Source: Arthrobacter sp. ISL-85 (GTDB lineage Bacteria; Actinomycetota; Actinomycetes; Actinomycetales; Micrococcaceae). From it: a DNA stretch of 64,000 nt. The stretch spans positions 123,012 through 187,011 of the forward strand of contig NZ_JAGGPQ010000004.1 of the NCBI RefSeq assembly GCF_018613675.1, in the 5' to 3' direction. The notes under the pieces are model-generated. The model made no database searches. It was not told the DNA's origin and worked only from the letters and a program-made list of their open reading frames with translations. This document shows, piece by piece, positions 9,260 through 17,072 of this stretch; position 1 is the stretch's first letter; each line of letters opens with the position of its first letter. The position numbers and the translations under genes are program-made.

Positions 9260-10014
9260 CAGATCGGCAACTTCACGTCGGTTTGGAACCAGTACTGCAG
9301 CCCGGTCACCCAGGCACCCCACACGCCGGTGGCCATCAGCAGCCCCAGCACCACCAGGATGCCGCCGCCGGTCCGCTGGATGGCCAGGCGGTGCTTGCGG
9401 AAGAACGCCATGACGCCCATCCCCCGGCGCAGGGCCAGCGCGATCAGCAGGAACGGGATGCCCAGTCCCAGGCTGTACACAAAGGCCAGGAAGGCACCCT
9501 TGGCGGCGGAGGATCCGCCGGAGAGGCTCAGCAGCTGCACGGCAGAGTAGGTGGGGCCGATGCACGGCGCCCAGCCCAGGCCGAAGGTCAGCCCCAGCAG
9601 CGGCGCGCCCCAGAGCCCGGCGGGGGGCTTGGCATGGATCTTCGCGTCGCGCTGCAGCCAGCTGAAGCCACCCATGAAAACGATGCCCATAATGACGACC
9701 AGGCCCCCCAGGAGCTGGGTGATCCAGGCATTCTGGCTGCCCGTGATCAGCGTGCCCAACTGGCCGAACGCGCCGCCCAGCAGGACGAAGATCACGGAGA
9801 AGCCCAGGACGAACAACCCGATGCCTGCCAGCATCCGGCCGCGTTTCTGCTTCTGCAGGTCCACGCCGCTCAGGCCGGTCACATAGCCAAGGTAGCCGGG
9901 AACCAGGGGAAGGACGCAGGGGGAAAGGAAGGACACCAGTCCGGCCAGCAGGGCCACCGGAATGGCCAGCAGGATGGAGCCGCTGAGGATGGCTTCGGCG
10001 AAGGGGCTGTTCAC
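9259..10014 (-). CDS. ccdA: Thiol-disulfide transporter CcdA
   Basis: 251 residues with six predicted membrane helices. Two conserved redox cysteines are visible, one in FLSPCVLPLVPGYLGYVTG (Cys33) and one in GWAPCIGPTYSA (about residue 150). CcdA carries electrons from cytoplasmic thioredoxin across the membrane to extracytoplasmic thioredoxin-like proteins, which keep apocytochrome CXXCH cysteines reduced for haem attachment. It lies 15 bases downstream of the ResA-like lipoprotein gene, its likely redox partner, and its stop overlaps the resB start. Confidence 0.93.
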   Translation of the reverse strand: MNSPFAEAILSGSILLAIPVALLAGLVSFLSPCVLPLVPGYLGYVTGLSGVDLQKQKRGRMLAGIGLFVLGFSVIFVLLGGAFGQLGTLITGSQNAWITQLLGGLVVIMGIVFMGGFSWLQRDAKIHAKPPAGLWGAPLLGLTFGLGWAPCIGPTYSAVQLLSLSGGSSAAKGAFLAFVYSLGLGIPFLLIALALRRGMGVMAFFRKHRLAIQRTGGGILVVLGLLMATGVWGAWVTGLQYWFQTDVKLPI

Positions 10015-10029
10015 GGTCCCGGGCCGTCC

Positions 10030-10641
10030 CTATTCCGCCACGGTGGCGGTGATGAGGGCCTTCAGGGTGCCCTTCTCGATTTCGCCAAGGACGCGGGAGG
10101 CCACGCGCCCCTGCTTGTCCAGTACCAGGGTGGTGGGCACGGCGCCCGGCGGCACCAGGCCTGACACGGACAGCAGGACGGCGCCGTCCTTATCGTCAAA
10201 GCTGGGGTAGGTCAGGTTGAAGGTCTTCTCGAAAGCCTCAGCCGTTGGCTTCTCATCGCGGAGGTTGACGCCGAAGAACTGGACGCCCTGGTCCTTGAAC
10301 TCCTGGTGCAGTTCTTCCAGGAGCGGTGCCTCCACGCGGCACGGTGCGCAGCCGGCGAACCAGAAGTTCAGGACGCTCACCTTGCCCTGGAAGTCGGCAG
10401 GGGTTACGGCGGCGCCGCTGAAGAGCGCACCCTTGATCTGCACGGCTTCCTTGCGGTCCGCTGCGGCAAACTCGGTCACGGAGCCGTCGCCGGCAACATA
10501 GTTCTTGTTGTCGCCCGCCTTGGCCTGCTTGGCCAGCGCGTCCTCCTGGGCGCAGCCGGAGAGGCCCAGGGTCAGCGCGGTCAAGGCCATGCCGCCGGCT
10601 GCGAGCAGGCTGCGGCGTGAGGGAAGGTTGTTGTTGCTCAC
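10030..10641 (-). CDS. ResA/TlpA-like thioredoxin lipoprotein
   Basis: 203 residues from GTG 10641. The signal peptide carries an RR pair and ends in a lipobox (LSGC, Cys30), predicting an exported lipoprotein anchored outside the membrane. The thioredoxin fold has the active site FAGCAPC (Cys98 and Cys101) and the cis-proline region GAVPTTLVLD. ResA-type proteins reduce apocytochrome c using electrons passed by CcdA, encoded just downstream. The start two bases after the phosphatase stop and a GGAG upstream support this start over the longer in-frame extension. The twin-arginine export suggestion rests on SRRSLLAAGG only. Confidence 0.9.
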   Translation of the reverse strand: MSNNNLPSRRSLLAAGGMALTALTLGLSGCAQEDALAKQAKAGDNKNYVAGDGSVTEFAAADRKEAVQIKGALFSGAAVTPADFQGKVSVLNFWFAGCAPCRVEAPLLEELHQEFKDQGVQFFGVNLRDEKPTAEAFEKTFNLTYPSFDDKDGAVLLSVSGLVPPGAVPTTLVLDKQGRVASRVLGEIEKGTLKALITATVAE

Positions 10642-10643
10642 TG

Positions 10644-11324
10644 CTAGGCTCCAGGGGTGCTGGCGGCACCGGGAAGAAGGGATGCCGCAGGCTCGCTGTA
10701 CTCGACCCGCACAAGCGAGCCGTCGTCGTCGAACACCAGGGACGTGACGGATGTCAGGGTGCACTCGCGCTTGCGCGGGTCGTGCCACAGGGGCCTGCCT
10801 TCGGCGCTCAGCCGTGCCGCCCAGATGGGCAACTGGTGGCTGACCAGGATGGCCTCGGGGCCCGCGGCGCCAAAGTCGCCGGCAGCAAGTTCGATGGCCC
10901 GAAGCCGCGCATCCTGCACGGCAGCGGCTACCCTTGCGGCCTGCTGCTTGTACGGTTCGCCCCATGACGGGCGCAGGGGGTTGACCAGGCGCGGCCAGTG
11001 CTTTGGCCGCCGAAGTTCGGCTTTGGTGACCTTCATGCCCTCGAAGTAGTTCTCCGCTTCGATAATGCGCCCCTCGGTGTGGATCTCCAGGTGCAGCACT
11101 TCCGACGTCGGCCGTGCGGTTTCCTGCGCACGGTCCAGCGGCGAGGCGGCCAGGTAGGTGATCCGGGCGCCGCGCTCCGCGCGCTGCCGGAAGTGTTCGG
11201 CAAGCGTCCGGGCCATCTCCTGCCCCAGTTCGGAGAGGTGGAATTCGGGGAGCCGTCCATAGAGAACGCCGTCGGGATTGTGGACCTCGCCGTGGCGGAG
11301 CAGATGGACAGTGGCTTGGGGCAT
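10644..11324 (-). CDS. Histidine phosphatase family protein
   Basis: 226 residues. The phosphoglycerate-mutase-like signature LLRHGEV is at residues 8-14, with His11 the expected phospho-acceptor, and the second conserved histidine is in ILVSHQLPIW in the C-terminal half. The family includes mutases and broad phosphatases; the substrate cannot be read from sequence. It is the first gene of the minus-strand string running into resA-ccdA-resB-ccsB, and such a phosphatase often accompanies these genes in actinobacteria. Confidence 0.88.
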   Translation of the reverse strand: MPQATVHLLRHGEVHNPDGVLYGRLPEFHLSELGQEMARTLAEHFRQRAERGARITYLAASPLDRAQETARPTSEVLHLEIHTEGRIIEAENYFEGMKVTKAELRRPKHWPRLVNPLRPSWGEPYKQQAARVAAAVQDARLRAIELAAGDFGAAGPEAILVSHQLPIWAARLSAEGRPLWHDPRKRECTLTSVTSLVFDDDGSLVRVEYSEPAASLLPGAASTPGA

Positions 11325-11539
11325 GTTTACCAGTTTCTCAAAGATGGCGTGCGATCCGAAATCTCCCGCAGGTGCTTTCTACAAACAGTAGAACTCAAGT
11401 TTCTGAAGAAATGTTCCGAAACCGGGAACAAAAGATGCAAACGCATGTTTATACTGGATGCAGCAAGTTAGTTGAGGCTTCAACCGATGAAGATTCAACC
11501 GCAGGACCACAGCAGACATTCACAACAAGGAGCAACATC

Positions 11540-12088
11540 ATGGCACTTCCCGCAGACGTCACCACCGGCACCTGGACCCTGGACAACTCCCACAGCGAGA
11601 TCGGCTTCACCGTACGGCACGCCGGCATCAGCAAGGTTCGCGGGCAGTTCACCGAAGCCGCCGCAACCCTTGACCTCGCCGAGGATGTGGCTGCCTCCAA
11701 GATCAACGCCACCATCAAGACCGCCAGCTTTGACTCCGGCGACGCCAACCGCGATGGCCACGTCAAGGGCGGCGACTTCTTCGACGTGGAGAAGTTCCCC
11801 GAGATCTCCTTCGTCTCCAACGGCCTCGTGGCCAAGGGCAACAGCTACGAGCTCACCGGCGATCTGACCATCAAGGGCGTCACCCGCCCCGTCACCCTGG
11901 AAACCGAGTTCAACGGCGTGGCCGTGGATCCGTTCGGCAACACCCGCGCCGGCGTTTCCGCAGAGACCACCATCAGCCGCAAGGACTTCGGCCTGACCTG
12001 GAACGCCGTCCTGGAAACCGGCGGTGTGCTGGTCAGCGACAAGGTTGCCATCAACCTGGAACTCGCCTTCATCGCCCCCGCCGCATAA
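11540..12088 (+). CDS. YceI family lipid-binding-like protein
   Basis: 182 residues. WTLDNSHSEIGFTVRHAGISKVRGQF at the start, FDSGDANRDGHVKGGDFFDVEKFPEISF in the middle and NAVLETGGVLVSDKVAINLEL at the end are typical of the YceI lipocalin-like barrel, which binds polyisoprenoid-type lipids. No signal peptide is visible, so a cytoplasmic location is likely. ATG 11540 is preceded by AAGGAG at good spacing; a longer upstream extension lacks family resemblance. A strong hairpin follows the stop. Confidence 0.92.
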   Translation: MALPADVTTGTWTLDNSHSEIGFTVRHAGISKVRGQFTEAAATLDLAEDVAASKINATIKTASFDSGDANRDGHVKGGDFFDVEKFPEISFVSNGLVAKGNSYELTGDLTIKGVTRPVTLETEFNGVAVDPFGNTRAGVSAETTISRKDFGLTWNAVLETGGVLVSDKVAINLELAFIAPAA

Positions 12089-12104
12089 TTACCCTTGCGC
12101 AACA

Positions 12105-12145
12105 GCACCCCGGCACCAAGCCATCGCGGCCTGGTGCCGGGGTGC
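12105..12145 (+). terminator. Hairpin terminator after yceI-like gene
   Basis: A perfect 14-bp inverted repeat (12105-12118 with 12132-12145) around a 13-base loop lies 17 bases after the YceI stop. It has no long T run, as is usual in high-GC actinobacteria. Confidence 0.65.
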
Positions 12146-12296
12146 CCTGCTTAATGGCAATCCACCTGCGGATACCGGTCGAATCACCCATAACGCCGCG
12201 CGCCGGGAGTACGGTGGACTTAAGCCATGCTGGGGGGAAGGCTGAGGACCGATTCCCGGCAGCCTACCTGGATCCCGACCTGCAGAAGGAACGCCC

Positions 12297-13094
12297 ATGA
12301 GTAATCCTCCCGTCCCGCCTCCCGCGCCCCAAGACCCCGGGTCCGGCAATGACAAGCCGGGCAGCCAGCAGCCCCGCTACGGCCAGAACGCACCGCAGTA
12401 TGGCCAGAACGCGCCACAGTACGGGCAGAACCAGCCCCAGTACGGCTCCCAGCCGCCGGCAGCGCCGCAGTACGGCCAGAACGCACCGCAGTACGGTTCC
12501 CAGTATGGGCAGAATGCACCGCAGGCCCCGGGCTACGGCCAGAATGCACCGCAATACGGCCAGTCGCCGTATGGCCAGTCCCCCTACGGCCAGTACCCCT
12601 CGGAACAGCCGCAGCCCGCTGGAAGCAACGGCGTCCCGCAGCTGGTGAACATCTCGTTCTGGCTGTTGATTGCGTCCGCCGTGATCTTTGTTATCTCCAT
12701 GCTCACCGGACTCACCCAGCTGGATGATCCCCAGTTCCGGCAGGCCTTTGAACAGCAGGTCCAGGCCAGTGGGGCGGGCGTCACCTACGACGACATCAAG
12801 AGCGTCATCGCCGGAACGCTGGTGGTCTTCGCCATCATCGGCGCCGCCCTTTACCTGCTGGTGGCCTTCTTCATCCGCAAGGGCAAGAACTGGGCACGCA
12901 TCCTGGGAACGGTGTTTGCAGCACTGTCCATATTCGGCCTCTTCGGGGTCCCCAGCTTCGCAACGCTCGGAACAGTGCTGGGAATCGCCGCCATCGTCCT
13001 GCTCTACCTGCCGGCCGCTGCCCCGTACTTCCGGAAGCAGCAGCCGTTCGCCAACCCGTATTCCGGCGGCTTCGGCAATCCGTACGGGCGGTAA
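12297..13094 (+). CDS. Membrane protein with YGQN-repeat N-terminus
   Basis: 265 residues. Residues ~25-105 are a low-complexity tract of repeated QYGQNAP/QYGS/SPYGQ units; the rest holds about four hydrophobic segments (FWLLIASAVIFVISML; LVVFAIIGAALYLLVAFF; ARILGTVFAALSIFGLFG; LGIAAIVLLYLPAAAPYF) and a short YSGGFGNPYGR tail. The repeat resembles the Tyr/Gln/Pro-rich N-termini of many actinobacterial small membrane proteins, which are probably disordered and cytoplasmic. Function is unknown. It stands alone between two terminators, followed by convergent rex. Confidence 0.8.
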   Translation: MSNPPVPPPAPQDPGSGNDKPGSQQPRYGQNAPQYGQNAPQYGQNQPQYGSQPPAAPQYGQNAPQYGSQYGQNAPQAPGYGQNAPQYGQSPYGQSPYGQYPSEQPQPAGSNGVPQLVNISFWLLIASAVIFVISMLTGLTQLDDPQFRQAFEQQVQASGAGVTYDDIKSVIAGTLVVFAIIGAALYLLVAFFIRKGKNWARILGTVFAALSIFGLFGVPSFATLGTVLGIAAIVLLYLPAAAPYFRKQQPFANPYSGGFGNPYGR

Positions 13095-13113
13095 ACCCCC
13101 AACCGCATAACGC

Positions 13114-13155
13114 AGCGGCGGCCCGGGATGTCCAGCATCCCGGGCCGCCGCTGTT
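13114..13155. terminator. Bidirectional terminator between convergent genes
   Basis: A perfect 17-bp stem (13114-13130 with 13136-13152) and a 5-base loop are followed by GTTT. It sits between the convergent repeat-membrane-protein gene and rex and could terminate both. Confidence 0.85.
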
Positions 13156-13181
13156 TAACCTGCAATCACGTTGACCTGCAA

Positions 13182-13886
13182 TCAGGCCGTCTGCCCCGGC
13201 GCCTGCGCCCGCTGGGCGTGGTAGGCCAGGATCTGCAGTTCGGTGGCCATGTCCACCTTGCGGAGATTGACTCCTTCGGGAACCTGCAGCATCACGGGCG
13301 CGAAGCTGAGCACGCTGCGCACCCCTGCCGCCACCACACGGTCGCAGACGCCCTGGGCCACCGCGGCCGGTAGCGCCAGCACCACCATGTTGGCCCCGGT
13401 ACGGTGCAGGACTGTTTCAAGGTCTGCCACGTCGCTCACCCGCAGCCATCCCACCTCGCTGCCCACCACCATCTGGTCGGCGTCGAAGATGGCCACCACG
13501 TCGAACCCGCGGGACTCGAAGCCGCCGTAGCGTGCCAAGGCCTTGCCCAGATTGCCGGCGCCCACGATGGCCACTTTCCAGTCATGCGTCAGTCCCAGGG
13601 CTGCGGCGATATGGCGGCTGAGGTACTGCACCTCGTAGCCCACTCCCCTGGTTCCATAAGACCCCACATGGGACAGGTCCTTGCGCAGCGTCGCGGAACT
13701 GACACCGGAGGCTTCCGCGAGGGACTCGGAGGAGACGCGCTCCACGCCCTCTGCCAACAGGGTGTTCAAGGCCCGAAGGTAGAGCGTCAACCGGGCCACG
13801 GCTGCAGGGGGAATCTGCTTTGCCGGCGTGCCCGCGGCAGCCGGCAGGTCCGGGACAGGCTGGGGCGTTGGATCCAAGGACGTCAC
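13182..13886 (-). CDS. rex: Redox-sensing transcriptional repressor Rex
   Basis: 234 residues. The N-terminal winged helix (IPPAAVARLTLYLRAL, ESLAEASGVSSATLRKDLSHVGSYGTRGVGY) is followed by a Rossmann NAD(H)-binding domain with VAIVGAGNLGKAL and the acidic end of strand two (AIFDAD). Rex senses the NADH/NAD+ ratio and represses respiratory and fermentative genes when NAD+ is high. I chose GTG 13886 because GGGGG lies six bases upstream; ATG 13892 has no spacing from that site. The glutaredoxin-like gene stops just upstream, so the two are probably co-transcribed. Confidence 0.92.
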   Translation of the reverse strand: MTSLDPTPQPVPDLPAAAGTPAKQIPPAAVARLTLYLRALNTLLAEGVERVSSESLAEASGVSSATLRKDLSHVGSYGTRGVGYEVQYLSRHIAAALGLTHDWKVAIVGAGNLGKALARYGGFESRGFDVVAIFDADQMVVGSEVGWLRVSDVADLETVLHRTGANMVVLALPAAVAQGVCDRVVAAGVRSVLSFAPVMLQVPEGVNLRKVDMATELQILAYHAQRAQAPGQTA

Positions 13887-13896
13887 TCGCATCCCC

Positions 13897-14151
13897 CTAA
13901 TGGGCCATGGCGCGCTGCAGGACGCGTTCCAGCCGGGCTTCGTCGATCTTCCAGAAGTCGCGCTGCACCCCGTCCACCAAAACCACTGGGATTTCCTCGG
14001 CGTACCGCTCCCGCAGTTCGGGCTGGTTGTCCACCAGTTCTTCGCTCCAGGTAAGGCCCAGCGAGGCAGTGACCCGGCCGACGGCGTCGCGCGCCTCTTC
14101 ACAAAGGTGGCAGTCAGCTTTGGTGACCAGGACGACGCGGGGGGTAGCCAT
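13897..14151 (-). CDS. Glutaredoxin-like (DUF836-type) small thiol protein
   Basis: 84 residues with thioredoxin-like strand order (RVVLVTKADCHLCEEA), a CHLC active site at about residues 14-17, and IPVVLVDG supplying the cis-proline loop. Small proteins of this kind act as thiol-disulfide reductants or are of unknown function. The immediate upstream position to rex on the same strand suggests a shared redox context, which is an inference. Confidence 0.85.
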   Translation of the reverse strand: MATPRVVLVTKADCHLCEEARDAVGRVTASLGLTWSEELVDNQPELRERYAEEIPVVLVDGVQRDFWKIDEARLERVLQRAMAH

Positions 14152-14229
14152 GCCTTAACGGTATCGCCGTTCGCGCCGTGCGGGGGACGCCGACGGCGGC
14201 CAGCTAGTGGATTGACTAGACTCAACTCC

Positions 14230-15048
14230 ATGCCCGAGGAGAAATACGTCGCCGTCGTCACGCGGCCGGTTGCTGCGCCGCAGCCCGGTGAGGCGGCGTT
14301 TTTCGACGTTGACAACACCTTGATGCGCGGGGCCAGCCTCTTCCATGTGGCGCGTAAGATGCACCAGCGCGGGGCGTTCACCCTGGCCCAGGCCGCCGGG
14401 TTCGCGTGGAAACAGTTCAAGTTCGTTACGCGTGGGGAGAACATCGACGACGTGCACGCGGTCCGCGATTCGGCCCTGACGCTGGCCGCCGGGATTACCG
14501 TTGACGACATCAAGGCCCTGGGCGAAGAAGTTTACGACGAGATGATCGCATCGCGGATCTGGCCGGGGGCCAAGGCGCTGGCGGAGCAGCACCTCAGGGT
14601 GGGCCGCCGCGTCTGGCTGGTGACGGCCACGCCCATTGAAGTGGCTACGGTGATCTCTACCCGCCTGGGCCTGACCGGAGCCCTGGGAACGGTCGGTGAA
14701 GTGTCGGACGGGATGTACACCGGACGCTTGGTTGGGGACATCCTGCACGGCTCGGCCAAAGCAGTAGCCGTCCAGGCCATCGCCGACCAGGAGGACCTGG
14801 ACCTCAAGCGCTGCTGGGCGTACAGCGATTCCTACAACGACGTTCCGCTGCTGTCACTGGTGGGACACCCTGTGGCGATCAACCCGGACGCCAAGCTTCG
14901 CCGCCACGCGCGCGACCGCAACTGGCCCGTCTACGACTTCCGCGCCGGCCGCCGCGCTGCCACCCTTGGCCTCAAGGCAGCCACCTTCGGCGGCGTGGTC
15001 TACGGCCTTTGGAAAGGCTTCGCCCGCATCCGCGGCCCGCGCATTTAG
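14230..15048 (+). CDS. HAD-IB family hydrolase (SerB-like phosphatase)
   Basis: 272 residues. HAD motif I is FFDVDNTLMRG (nucleophile Asp in DVDNT), motif II is LVTATP, and motif III/IV is CWAYSDSYNDVPLL. The helical cap insertion of subclass IB follows motif I. Members dephosphorylate phosphoserine or lipid and sugar phosphates; in actinobacteria close homologues are annotated only as HAD-IB hydrolases. ATG 14230 directly precedes the conserved core and is divergent from the glutaredoxin-like gene. The upstream Shine-Dalgarno is weak. Confidence 0.88.
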   Translation: MPEEKYVAVVTRPVAAPQPGEAAFFDVDNTLMRGASLFHVARKMHQRGAFTLAQAAGFAWKQFKFVTRGENIDDVHAVRDSALTLAAGITVDDIKALGEEVYDEMIASRIWPGAKALAEQHLRVGRRVWLVTATPIEVATVISTRLGLTGALGTVGEVSDGMYTGRLVGDILHGSAKAVAVQAIADQEDLDLKRCWAYSDSYNDVPLLSLVGHPVAINPDAKLRRHARDRNWPVYDFRAGRRAATLGLKAATFGGVVYGLWKGFARIRGPRI

Positions 15049-15064
15049 CCCGCAGGCAAAAGAA

Positions 15065-15094
15065 ATGCCCGCCGCCTTGGAAGGCGACGGGCAT
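15065..15094. terminator. Hairpin between HAD gene and bS22 gene
   Basis: A 14-bp inverted repeat with one mismatch (15065-15078 with 15081-15094) lies between two convergent genes and probably terminates both. Confidence 0.7.
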
Positions 15095-15116
15095 CTCTGC
15101 GCTGTTCGAAGTATCT

Positions 15117-15215
15117 CTACTTCTTGTTGCGGCGCTGGTGACGGGTCTTGCGAAGCAGCTTGCGGTGCTTCTTCTTGGCCATACGCTTGCGACGCTTCTT
15201 GATAACTGAACCCAC
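15117..15215 (-). CDS. Small basic ribosomal protein bS22-type (AURKAIP1/COX24 domain)
   Basis: 32 residues from GTG 15215, almost half Lys or Arg: starts GSVIKKRRKRMAKKKHRKLL and ends in RHQRRNKK. This matches the tiny actinobacterial 30S protein with the AURKAIP1/COX24 domain, found in mycobacterial ribosome structures as bS22. It is too short for most gene callers. An AAGGAAC on the coding strand just upstream of the GTG serves as a Shine-Dalgarno. Confidence 0.88.
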   Translation of the reverse strand: MGSVIKKRRKRMAKKKHRKLLRKTRHQRRNKK

Positions 15216-15366
15216 GAAAGTTCCTTACAAACTAGATGCAGTACCTGTCTGATGGAGAATGTTCGTGGACAGAGCTACGAACTGAACAACTGACAGATTC
15301 TTACAATGACGTAAAACGTTCCTTAACAGGGTACCGCCTATCGGGAGCGCCTCAGGACAGGCCGCC

Positions 15367-15579
15367 TCAGGCCGTCTCGGTGTGGCCGTCCACAACAGCG
15401 CCCTTAAGGTACTGTTCAACGGCGTTTTCGGGGACCCGGTAGGAGCGGCCGAAGCGCACTGCGGGCATTTCGCCGGAGTGGACCAGGCGGTAAACAGTCA
15501 TTTTGGAGACGCGCATGACCTCGGCCACTTCAGCCACGGTCAGGAACTTCGCGTTGGAGAAGTTCTGTTCTGCCGACAT
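15367..15579 (-). CDS. BldC-like helix-turn-helix DNA-binding protein
   Basis: 70 residues. KFLTVAEVAEVMRVSKMTVYRLVHSGEMPAVRFGRSYRVPENAVEQYL is the MerR-type/excisionase winged helix of the BldC family. In Streptomyces BldC represses development genes by cooperative binding to direct repeats; in non-sporulating relatives the role is open. ATG 15579 is chosen over a longer frame because the family core begins here and an AGGAAAATAGGGAA purine stretch precedes it. It lies 151 bases upstream (on the minus strand) of the bS22 gene. Confidence 0.85.
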   Translation of the reverse strand: MSAEQNFSNAKFLTVAEVAEVMRVSKMTVYRLVHSGEMPAVRFGRSYRVPENAVEQYLKGAVVDGHTETA

Positions 15580-15733
15580 TTCCCTATTTTCCTTTGCTGA
15601 CGGATGGACAACAGTGACCCCAGATACGTGCCAATGCGGTGTTCCGATGCTGAGCCATCCACCAACCACCTAAATAGATACTCTAGATGTTCATGTGGCA
15701 GATGTGAAAGTAGTGCTTCCCCTATTTCGCCCC

Positions 15734-16837
15734 CTAATCCGACTGCCTCCGCTTCCGCGCTGATGTCGCCAGCTGCTCCAGGACGGACGCGGAAACGTCC
15801 CAGTCCATGCAGGCGTCCGTGACGCTCTGGCCGTAGACCAGCGCGGACCGTCCCGCCGCATGCTCCGCAACGTCAAGGCTCTGGGCGCCGCCCACCAGGA
15901 AGCTTTCCAGCATCACGCCCGCCACAGCCCGGGCTGCCGCGCCCCCTTCCTCCAGTTGGGCGCCGATTTCCAGGGCAACCTCAGCCTGCCGGAGGTGGCT
16001 CTTGCCGCTGTTGGCGTGGCTGGCATCCACGATCAGGCGGGGGTTGAGCCCCTTGCCCGACAGTTCGGTGGACGCGCGCTCGACGTCGGCTGCAGAGTAG
16101 TTGGGCCCCCTGCGGCCGCCGCGGAGGATGACGTGGGTGTCCGGGTTTCCCGCCGTTGCCACCAGCGCAGCCCGGCCTTCGCCGTCGATCCCCAGGAAAG
16201 CCTGCGCTGCCGCTGCGGCACCGCAGGCATCGATGGCAACCTGCAGCCCGCCGTCGGTTCCGTTCTTGAAGCCGATGGGCATGGAGAGACCGGACGCCAA
16301 CTGCCGATGTATCTGGCTTTCCGTAGTGCGTGCACCGATGGCGCCCCAGGAGATCAGGTCCGCCATGTATTGGGGGCTGATCGGTTCCAAAAATTCGGTG
16401 GCGGTGGGCAGCCCAAGCGCGGTGACCTGCTGCAGGAACTGCCTGGCGGCGCGGAGACCGGTGACCATGTCGTGGCTGCCGTCCAGCCGGGGATCGTTGA
16501 TCAGGCCCTTCCAGCCCACCGTGGTGCGCGGCTTTTCGAAGTAGGTCCGCATGACGACCAGCAGGTCTTGCCTGTGCTTTTCAGCCCGGCTGACCAGCCG
16601 GCGGGCGTATTCCAGCCCGGCCTTGGGATCGTGGATGGAACAGGGCCCCACGATCACCAGCAGGCGGTCGTCCACGCCGTCCATGACAGCGCGCACCTCG
16701 TCCCGGCCGCGTTCGACGACGGCCGCGGCCGGGGCGTCCAGGGGCAGTTCGGCGAGGAGTTCGGAGGGGGTGGGCAGCGGAGTGAACTCACTGACGCGCA
16801 GGTTTGAGGTGGGGGCGGCTGCTGGTGCGGTGCTCAT
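15734..16837 (-). CDS. Class I 3-deoxy-7-phosphoheptulonate (DAHP) synthase
   Basis: 367 residues. VGPCSIHDP, MRTYFEKPRTTVGWKGLINDP, GFKNGTDG, ILRGG..GPNYS and VDASHANSGK are the class I-alpha (AroF/G/H-type) signatures that bind PEP, erythrose 4-phosphate and the metal. It condenses these substrates in the first step of the shikimate pathway. Most actinobacteria depend on class II enzymes, so this is probably a second, separately controlled isoenzyme. An upstream leader peptide rich in Trp, Tyr and Phe with alternative hairpins points to attenuation by aromatic amino acids. Confidence 0.93.
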   Translation of the reverse strand: MSTAPAAAPTSNLRVSEFTPLPTPSELLAELPLDAPAAAVVERGRDEVRAVMDGVDDRLLVIVGPCSIHDPKAGLEYARRLVSRAEKHRQDLLVVMRTYFEKPRTTVGWKGLINDPRLDGSHDMVTGLRAARQFLQQVTALGLPTATEFLEPISPQYMADLISWGAIGARTTESQIHRQLASGLSMPIGFKNGTDGGLQVAIDACGAAAAAQAFLGIDGEGRAALVATAGNPDTHVILRGGRRGPNYSAADVERASTELSGKGLNPRLIVDASHANSGKSHLRQAEVALEIGAQLEEGGAAARAVAGVMLESFLVGGAQSLDVAEHAAGRSALVYGQSVTDACMDWDVSASVLEQLATSARKRRQSD

Positions 16838-16902
16838 GGTCGGGGTCCTGTTCCAGATGGGAAGCGGGCCCGGATTTCAGAACCCGCCGGAGAAACGGCG
16901 AA

Positions 16903-16985
16903 GGGCAGAGAATGATCTCTGCCCTGTTGGCTCTGAAGGAATGCTGGATGCGTGTCAGTTAGACGCGGGCCCCTCCAGAGCCAAC
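16903..16985 (-). promoter_or_regulatory. Transcription attenuator of the DAHP synthase gene
   Basis: On the minus strand, a 10-base segment within the leader-peptide frame (16985-16976) is perfectly complementary to 16935-16926. A second hairpin, 16924-16917 with 16910-16903 (8 bp, 6-base loop), follows as the terminator. The segments share the CAGAG/CTCTG core, so they can pair alternatively, as expected for an attenuator switched by ribosome position. The terminator is followed by only a short U stretch. Confidence 0.75.
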
Positions 16986-17014
16986 GAAAAATACGCATAC
17001 CAACGGTTAGTCAT
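16955..17014 (-). CDS. Aromatic leader peptide controlling DAHP synthase
   Basis: The frame encodes MTNRWYAYFSLALEGPASN, with Trp-Tyr-Ala-Tyr-Phe at residues 5-9 immediately before the first attenuator arm. Clustered aromatic codons are the hallmark of a leader peptide where ribosome stalling senses charged tRNAs. No proper Shine-Dalgarno precedes the ATG; the promoter-like boxes upstream place the transcript start at or next to the ATG, suggesting leaderless translation. Confidence 0.8.
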   Translation of the reverse strand: MTNRWYAYFSLALEGPASN

Positions 17015-17021
17015 GGAAAAG

Positions 17022-17050
17022 ACCATAAGCCCGGGACTGCACAGCCGCAA
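17022..17050 (-). promoter_or_regulatory. Predicted promoter for leader peptide/DAHP synthase
   Basis: TTGCGG (17050-17045) and TATGGT (17027-17022) are separated by 17 bases. The -10 box ends seven bases before the leader ATG, so transcription would begin at about that A. Confidence 0.55.
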
Positions 17051-17072
17051 AATCACCGTCCGTCACATTCCG

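Noticed and set aside
12378..12615. Repeated YGQN-coding DNA considered as a CRISPR-like array
   Set aside because: The repeats are in frame, vary as coding repeats, and lack unique spacers of uniform length.
13182..14513. A 443-residue fusion of Rex with an upstream domain
   Set aside because: The extension overlaps the glutaredoxin-like and HAD genes in other frames; Rex has a good internal start.
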